DNA of 9,571 nt, taken from NCBI GenBank assembly GCA_020628635.1, contig JAHDEU010000052.1, positions 1 to 9,571 of the forward strand. Reading direction: 5' to 3'. The stretch comes from Hellea sp. (GTDB taxonomy: Bacteria; Pseudomonadota; Alphaproteobacteria; Caulobacterales; Maricaulaceae). Positions 6,198-9,571 of the stretch are shown here, piece after piece (the first letter of the stretch is position 1; each line of letters starts with the position of its first letter). The position numbers and the translations under genes are program-made. The notes under the pieces are model-generated. The model was not told where the DNA came from, searched no databases, and saw only the letters and a list, made by a program, of their open reading frames with translations.

Positions 6198-6803
6198 GTG
6201 CTGGACCCGGACAAGCCCATCCGCCTGCCATCCAAGCGCCGCCTGTGGCAGCTGGGCGCGGTCGGGTTTGCGGTCTATGTCGCCGTCGCCGCCCATATCC
6301 GCTACGCCGACCCCGGCGCGCCCATGCCGCCCGAGCCCATGCTGAGCGGCTGCTTCGAAAGCGCGTCCGACGCGGAAGGCAAAGCCGAAGCCTGCTTCGA
6401 TTGGTCGGAGGACGCAGACGTGCCGTCCCTCACCCTGCGCGTCTCGGAATCCGACAGCCCGCGCACATTCCTCATGACGTTCGACCACCGCCGGCCGCGC
6501 TCGCTCATCATCGGCGCGAACCCCGACCGGCGCGTGCTGGCGCTGCGTTCCCTGCTCCACCAGAACAGCTTCGGCCGCACGGTGACCGAGGCGGAATACG
6601 GCCCGCGCGCCTGCCGCCTGTTCAGCTACATGGTGTCGGAGCGAGCGCGCGAGGGATATTGGACGACCAATGGGGACTGCGCGGAAGACAGCGACGACCT
6701 GAGCATCACCATTGACCGCGACGACGACGAGGCGAGCGTTTGGATATGGCTGGACGGGCGCTACTACGGCTATGAGGAGCTGGTCCGGGCGGGCGACGAA
6801 TAA
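6198..6803 (+). CDS. Unrecognised acidic single-TM protein
   Basis: 201 residues from GTG 6198, 12 bases after the antiporter stop, with no evident Shine-Dalgarno; translational coupling to the antiporter is likely. A short basic N-terminus (K12-R15) precedes one hydrophobic segment (about 17-32, LWQLGAVGFAVYVAVA), which suggests a membrane anchor with the rest outside the cytoplasm. The remainder is acidic (notably EDSDDLSITIDRDDDE around 163-178) and mostly beta-like, with cysteines C52, C66, C139 and C161 that could form two disulfides in the periplasm. It ends in an aromatic stretch, VWIWLDGRYYGYEEL. I do not recognise the family and see no catalytic motif. LSGC at 49-52 resembles a lipobox but does not follow a hydrophobic core. 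Base composition matches the neighbours. It may be an accessory subunit of the antiporter; this is inference from position only. Confidence 0.75.
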   Translation: MLDPDKPIRLPSKRRLWQLGAVGFAVYVAVAAHIRYADPGAPMPPEPMLSGCFESASDAEGKAEACFDWSEDADVPSLTLRVSESDSPRTFLMTFDHRRPRSLIIGANPDRRVLALRSLLHQNSFGRTVTEAEYGPRACRLFSYMVSERAREGYWTTNGDCAEDSDDLSITIDRDDDEASVWIWLDGRYYGYEELVRAGDE

Positions 6804-6820
6804 GCGCCGCAAAGCAGCCC

Positions 6821-6839
6821 GGTTAAAGCCACCTTAACC
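6821..6839. promoter_or_regulatory. CtrA-type binding site (TTAA-N7-TTAAC) before the PBP gene
   Basis: GGTTAA (6821-6826), seven bases, TTAACC (6834-6839): a perfect palindrome containing the alphaproteobacterial CtrA consensus TTAA-N7-TTAAC without mismatch, and extendable by one further C-G pair (6820/6840). It ends 16 bases before the PBP start codon and begins 17 bases after the upstream stop. CtrA is the cell-cycle master response regulator of Caulobacter and relatives. So close to the start codon, repression or occlusion of a promoter is easier to imagine than classical activation from over the -35, unless transcription starts at or near the ATG. Confidence 0.65.
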
Positions 6840-6842
6840 GTA

Positions 6843-6847
6843 AAGGG
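6843..6847 (+). promoter_or_regulatory. RBS of the PBP gene
   Basis: AAGGG with an 8-base spacer supports ATG 6856 over the in-frame ATG at 6865. It lies immediately downstream of the CtrA-type box, so a transcript carrying it would have to start in or upstream of the box. Confidence 0.5.
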
Positions 6848-6855
6848 CGCACCGC

Positions 6856-8754
6856 ATGCCCGTCATGCGCATTCCGGAAATCACGCCGCCAGCCTGGCTG
6901 AAGACGGCCCTGCTGGGCGGGGCGGCCTGCGCCTACGCGACCGGCATGGCCGTGCTGGGCGTGTTCGCGCATCTGTCGGGCGATCTGCCGGATCCGGCCC
7001 AGCTGTGGGAGCAGTCGCGCCCGCCGTCCATCCAGATCATCGACCGGCAGGGCCGCGACATCGCCGTGCGCGGCGCTCACGCGCAAGCGCCCATCCCTGT
7101 CGCGGAGCTTCCGCCCCATGTCCGCCAGGCCGTGCTCGCGACCGAGGACCGGCGCTTCTACAGCCATAGCGGCGTGGACCCCTACAGCTTGGCAAGAGCC
7201 ACCGTGCGCAACCTGCAGGCGGGGCGCGTGGTCGAGGGCGGCTCCACCCTCACCCAGCAGCTGACCAAGAACGTCTTTCTCACGCCCGAGCAGACCCTGA
7301 CCCGCAAGGCGCAGGAGATGATGATGGCCGTCCATCTGGAGCGGCTGCTGTCCAAGGACGAGGTGCTGCGGCTCTACCTGTCGCGTGTCTATTTCGGCGG
7401 CGGGGCGTGGGGACTGGAGGCGGCCAGCGATCTCTATTTCGGGCGTCCGCCGACCGAGCTCAGCCTCTCGGAAGCGGCCATGCTGGCCGGGCTGCTCAAG
7501 GCACCGTCGGCCTACTACCCGGTCGAGAGCCCGGACAAGGCCGCGCGCCGGATGCGCACCGTGCTGGGCGCGATGCACCGCCAGGGGTTGATGGACGCCG
7601 CCGCGCTGCAGGCCGCACGCGTGGCCGACGTTTCCGTGTTGCGCCCACGGACCAACGACCCGGCCGAATACATGATCGACTACATCTGGCCGGAGCTGGA
7701 GCGTTTGGCGGGCGTGCCGAGCCAGGACATGGTCGTGCAGCTCTCCATGGATCTGGAGCTTCAGCGCGCCGCCCATGCGGCGGTGGGCGCCCATCTGGAC
7801 CCGGAGCGCGGGGCGAGCCAGGGCGCGCTGGTGCTGCTCGACGACCGAGGCGGCGTGCTCGCCATGGTTGGCGGTCGAAGTTTCCGCGACAGCCAGTTCA
7901 ACCGCGCCACCCAGATGCAGCGCCAGCCCGGCTCCAGTTTCAAGCCGGTCGTCTATCTCGCCGCGCTGCGCGCCGGTCTCACGCCATGGACGCTGCGCAC
8001 CGACGCGCCCATCGAGATCGACGGTTGGTCGCCGGAGAACTTTTCTGATGATTTCGCGGGCGAGATGCGGCTCGAAGACGCGTTGGCGCGGTCGATCAAC
8101 ACGGTGGCGGTCAGCGTGACGGAAGAGATCGGACGTGACGCCGTGGTGGACACGGCTGCCGTGCTGGGCATTGATGGGCTGGAGCCCTTCGCTTCCCTGC
8201 CGCTCGGTGCGCAAGGCGCGTCCGTGCTCACCATGGCGCGGGCCTATCTGCCGCTGGCATCGGGCGGGACGTTGCCGGAGACCCACGCGCTGCAATCGGT
8301 CGCCACCGCGACGGGCATGCCGATCTTCGACTACGTCGCATCCGAGCCGGAGCGGGTCCTGAGCGCGGACGAGCTGCGCCTGATGAACCGCATGCTGGTG
8401 CGCGCCGTCGAACGCGGCACGGGCGGCCGCGCGCGCGTGGCGGGCCGGGAGGTCGCGGGCAAGACCGGCACGACCAATGACAACCGCGACGCCTGGTTCG
8501 TCGGCTACGCGCCCGGGCTCTCCATGGCGGTCTGGGTCGGGGACGACGACAACGCGGCCATGGACGGCGTCACGGGCGGGACCATACCCGCGGAAATTTT
8601 TTCCGACGTGATGAGCGCCGCGCTCGCCGACCAGCCCGTGACTGCCCTGCCCCAGGCTGCGGAACCCGACTGGGCGCGGCAGCAGGTCGAGTTCCGCTCG
8701 CTGTTGGAGCGCCTGGCGGCGGCGAATGCGCAGGCGGACGGCGCGGGGGGATGA
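6856..8754 (+). CDS. Class A penicillin-binding protein (PBP1-type glycosyltransferase/transpeptidase)
   Basis: Bifunctional enzyme that polymerises lipid II into glycan strands and cross-links the peptides, at the outer face of the cytoplasmic membrane. 632 residues: a short cytoplasmic N-terminus, one TM helix (about 17-39), a GT51 domain (about 60-240) and a transpeptidase domain (about 320-590). GT51 motifs: ATEDRRFYSHSGVD (95-108; E97 is the expected catalytic Glu), GGSTLTQQLTKN (128-139), the region KDEVLRLYLSRVYFGGGAWG (167-186) and LSEAAMLAGLLKAPSAYYP (204-222). Transpeptidase motifs: SxxK in PGSSFKP (S360, K363), SIN (413-415) and KTGTT (536-540) followed by DAWFVGYAP. All key residues are intact. 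It is rather short for a PBP1a, lacking a large OB-type insert and a long tail, nearer to PBP1c/2A-like lengths, but it lacks an obvious C-terminal PBP1c domain. A CtrA-type box precedes it. Confidence 0.96.
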   Translation: MPVMRIPEITPPAWLKTALLGGAACAYATGMAVLGVFAHLSGDLPDPAQLWEQSRPPSIQIIDRQGRDIAVRGAHAQAPIPVAELPPHVRQAVLATEDRRFYSHSGVDPYSLARATVRNLQAGRVVEGGSTLTQQLTKNVFLTPEQTLTRKAQEMMMAVHLERLLSKDEVLRLYLSRVYFGGGAWGLEAASDLYFGRPPTELSLSEAAMLAGLLKAPSAYYPVESPDKAARRMRTVLGAMHRQGLMDAAALQAARVADVSVLRPRTNDPAEYMIDYIWPELERLAGVPSQDMVVQLSMDLELQRAAHAAVGAHLDPERGASQGALVLLDDRGGVLAMVGGRSFRDSQFNRATQMQRQPGSSFKPVVYLAALRAGLTPWTLRTDAPIEIDGWSPENFSDDFAGEMRLEDALARSINTVAVSVTEEIGRDAVVDTAAVLGIDGLEPFASLPLGAQGASVLTMARAYLPLASGGTLPETHALQSVATATGMPIFDYVASEPERVLSADELRLMNRMLVRAVERGTGGRARVAGREVAGKTGTTNDNRDAWFVGYAPGLSMAVWVGDDDNAAMDGVTGGTIPAEIFSDVMSAALADQPVTALPQAAEPDWARQQVEFRSLLERLAAANAQADGAGG

Positions 8755-8781
8755 GGCTTGGTTTCGGGACTGCGAGAAAGG

Positions 8782-8802
8782 CCCCGGCGGCAAGCGCCGG
8801 GG
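8782..8802 (+). terminator. GC-rich hairpin behind the PBP gene, terminator-like
   Basis: CCCCGGCG (8782-8789), loop GCAAG, CGCCGGGG (8795-8802): a perfect 8-bp GC stem 27 bases after the PBP stop. A TTTT run appears only at 8819-8822, too far for a standard intrinsic terminator, so it may block transcription poorly or mainly protect the 3' end. It could equally be one of the palindromic repeats that fill this region. Confidence 0.45.
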
Positions 8803-8833
8803 ACGGGCTGATTCTAGAGTTTTCCCCTCGCTG

Positions 8834-8853
8834 ATCCCCGCCTTCGCGGGGAT
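8834..8853. repeat. Palindromic dispersed-type repeat
   Basis: ATCCCCGC (8834-8841), loop CTTC, GCGGGGAT (8846-8853): a perfect 8-bp stem with a tetraloop, followed by GAGCGAC. From memory, close relatives of this palindrome occur many times in intergenic regions of alphaproteobacterial genomes; its copy number here cannot be seen from one window. Confidence 0.6.
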
Positions 8854-8880
8854 GAGCGACATTGTGGGTGAAACCATTTC

Positions 8881-8988
8881 GTCCCCGGACTCGACCCGGG
8901 GTCCATTCGCATAGCGGCTTGTTGGCTGACGCAGCTTCGTCGTCAGATGGACGTCGATGCGAATAGGCCCCGGATCAAGTCCGGGGAC
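8881..8988. repeat. 108-bp element with 30-bp imperfect inverted arms (REP pair or MITE-like)
   Basis: Arm 8881-8910 and the reverse complement of 8959-8988 agree at 26 of 30 positions, and all four differences are C/T. Each arm contains its own small palindrome (CCCCGG...CCGGGG). In the middle, CTGACG (8926-8931) pairs with CGTCAG (8941-8946). Two inverted copies of a GTCCCCGGACT-type unit around a short centre resemble a REP doublet or a non-autonomous mobile element. No target-site duplication is obvious in the flanks. Open frames translated from it are repeat artefacts. Confidence 0.7.
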
Positions 8989-9025
8989 GGGAATGTCGAG
9001 AGGCGGTGCACTACCCCAATTACTC

Positions 9026-9571
9026 CTATCGCAAGCTGATCTGCTTGGGGCAGTTCTCGTTGTAGATCGCGACCGCCTCCGGCATCCAGGTCTGGAAGTC
9101 GTTGATGCGGGTTTGCGGGCTGGGGTGGGTGCTCTGGAATTCCGGCGGGGTTGCGCCGCCTGCCGCGCCCATGCGCTCCCACAGTTTCGGGGCTTCCCTG
9201 GGGTCGTAGCAGGCGCGGGCCATGAGGATCAGGCCGATATAGTCGGCCTCGCTCTCATGCGCGCGGGAGAACGGCAGGGCGTAGCCATATTGGCTGATGC
9301 CGCCGAACACCCCCATGACGGCTTGCTGGGCGCCGTAATCCATGCCCCCCGCACCCATGGCGACACCCGTGCCGACAATGCGCTGCATGTTCTGCTGCGC
9401 CATGCGTTCCGCGCCGTGATGGGCGAGGGCGTGGCCGACCTCGTGGCCCATGACGACAGCCAGCCCGTCCTCGTTCTGGGCGACCGGGATAAGCCCCGTA
9501 TAGACTGCCGTGTAGCCGCCGGGCAGCGCGAAGGCGTTGACCTGCTCTGAGTCGATCACGTTAAAGGCCCA
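9026..9571 (-). CDS. M48 family zinc metallopeptidase, 5'-truncated
   Basis: The gene enters from the right edge: reading continues in frame to base 9571 (first visible residues WAFNVIDSEQVNAFALPGG), so the signal peptide and N-terminus are outside the window and the GTG at 9559 is internal. About 181 residues are visible. The zinc site is HEVGHALAHH (HExxH at visible residues 43-47), with the third ligand in SRAHESEAD (ExxAD pattern, E106). The QVNAFALPGG strand before it and the C-terminal THPSPQTRINDFQTWMPEA are typical of single-domain M48 peptidases such as LoiP/BepA-like proteins, which act in the periplasm on misfolded outer-membrane proteins. There is no TPR tail, so it is closer to the LoiP/YcaL type than to BepA. 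Location and substrate are inference. It converges on the PBP gene across the repeat cluster. Confidence 0.92.
   Translation of the reverse strand, partial: WAFNVIDSEQVNAFALPGGYTAVYTGLIPVAQNEDGLAVVMGHEVGHALAHHGAERMAQQNMQRIVGTGVAMGAGGMDYGAQQAVMGVFGGISQYGYALPFSRAHESEADYIGLILMARACYDPREAPKLWERMGAAGGATPPEFQSTHPSPQTRINDFQTWMPEAVAIYNENCPKQISLR

Noticed and set aside
6345..6356. LSGC lipobox-like motif in the 6198 protein
   Set aside because: It is preceded by a Pro-rich segment (DPGAPMPPEP) and not by the hydrophobic core of a signal peptide, so lipidation is unlikely.
5676..6812. 378-codon open frame on the minus strand across the antiporter end and the 6198 gene
   Set aside because: Compositionally biased shadow frame (Arg/Ala/Gly/Val); it spans two genes with better coding properties on the other strand.
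6823..8877. 684-codon open frame on the minus strand opposite the PBP gene
   Set aside because: The product is His/Arg/Gln-rich with no domain, while the opposite strand encodes a complete PBP with all catalytic motifs. Long antisense frames are expected in high-GC DNA.
8726..8914. 62-codon plus-strand frame running out of the PBP 3' end
   Set aside because: It lies mostly in palindromic repeats, and its C-terminal peptide is simply translated repeat sequence.
1..9571. CRISPR array, tRNA, rRNA, phage or transposase genes
   Set aside because: No regularly spaced direct repeats, no tRNA-like cloverleaf or rRNA sequence, and no integrase/transposase motifs were seen on either strand by eye.

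Overview
This is a high-GC window (roughly two-thirds G+C by eye) from what looks like an alphaproteobacterium, most likely a stalked or budding marine type related to the Caulobacterales/Maricaulales. Reasons: protein style, strong G/C third positions, scattered GANTC sites, a textbook CtrA-type box (TTAA-N7-TTAAC) in front of a cell-wall synthase, and dispersed GC-rich palindromic repeats. The taxonomic placement is inference.

Layout. (1) Bases 1-815: 3' part of era (ribosome-assembly GTPase), cut by the left edge. (2) 816-1078: 263 bases without a credible gene, rich in small inverted repeats, with a weak terminator-like hairpin for the next gene. (3) 1079-1759 (-): exported TPR-like protein. 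It diverges, with only 17 bp between starts, from (4) 1777-2661 (+): an atypical extended SDR (epimerase/dehydratase fold) with two plausible starts. (5) 2646-3311 (-): a Tyr-rich lipoprotein whose 3' end overlaps that of the SDR gene by 16 bp. (6) 3459-4163 (+): unrecognised soluble protein with a disordered N-terminus. (7) 4221-6185 (+): CPA1/NhaP-like cation:proton antiporter with a cytosolic RCK_N-like Rossmann domain. (8) 6198-6803 (+): unrecognised acidic, single-TM protein 12 bp behind the antiporter, probably in its operon. (9) 6856-8754 (+): class A penicillin-binding protein (GT51 glycosyltransferase plus transpeptidase) with a perfect palindromic CtrA-type box just before its start. 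(10) 8755-9025: intergenic region filled with palindromic repeats, including a 108-bp element with 30-bp imperfect inverted arms. (11) 9026-9571 (-): M48 zinc metallopeptidase, cut by the right edge.

Taken together this is chromosomal core/envelope territory: ribosome maturation, an ion antiporter, a peptidoglycan polymerase, lipoproteins and a probable periplasmic protease. I see no phage, transposase, CRISPR array, toxin-antitoxin pair, rRNA or tRNA. The most informative signal is the CtrA-type site, which suggests cell-cycle control of the bifunctional PBP. I found no convincing new multi-gene system. The less understood parts are the two unrecognised proteins, the structured region after era and the repeat cluster before the protease gene.
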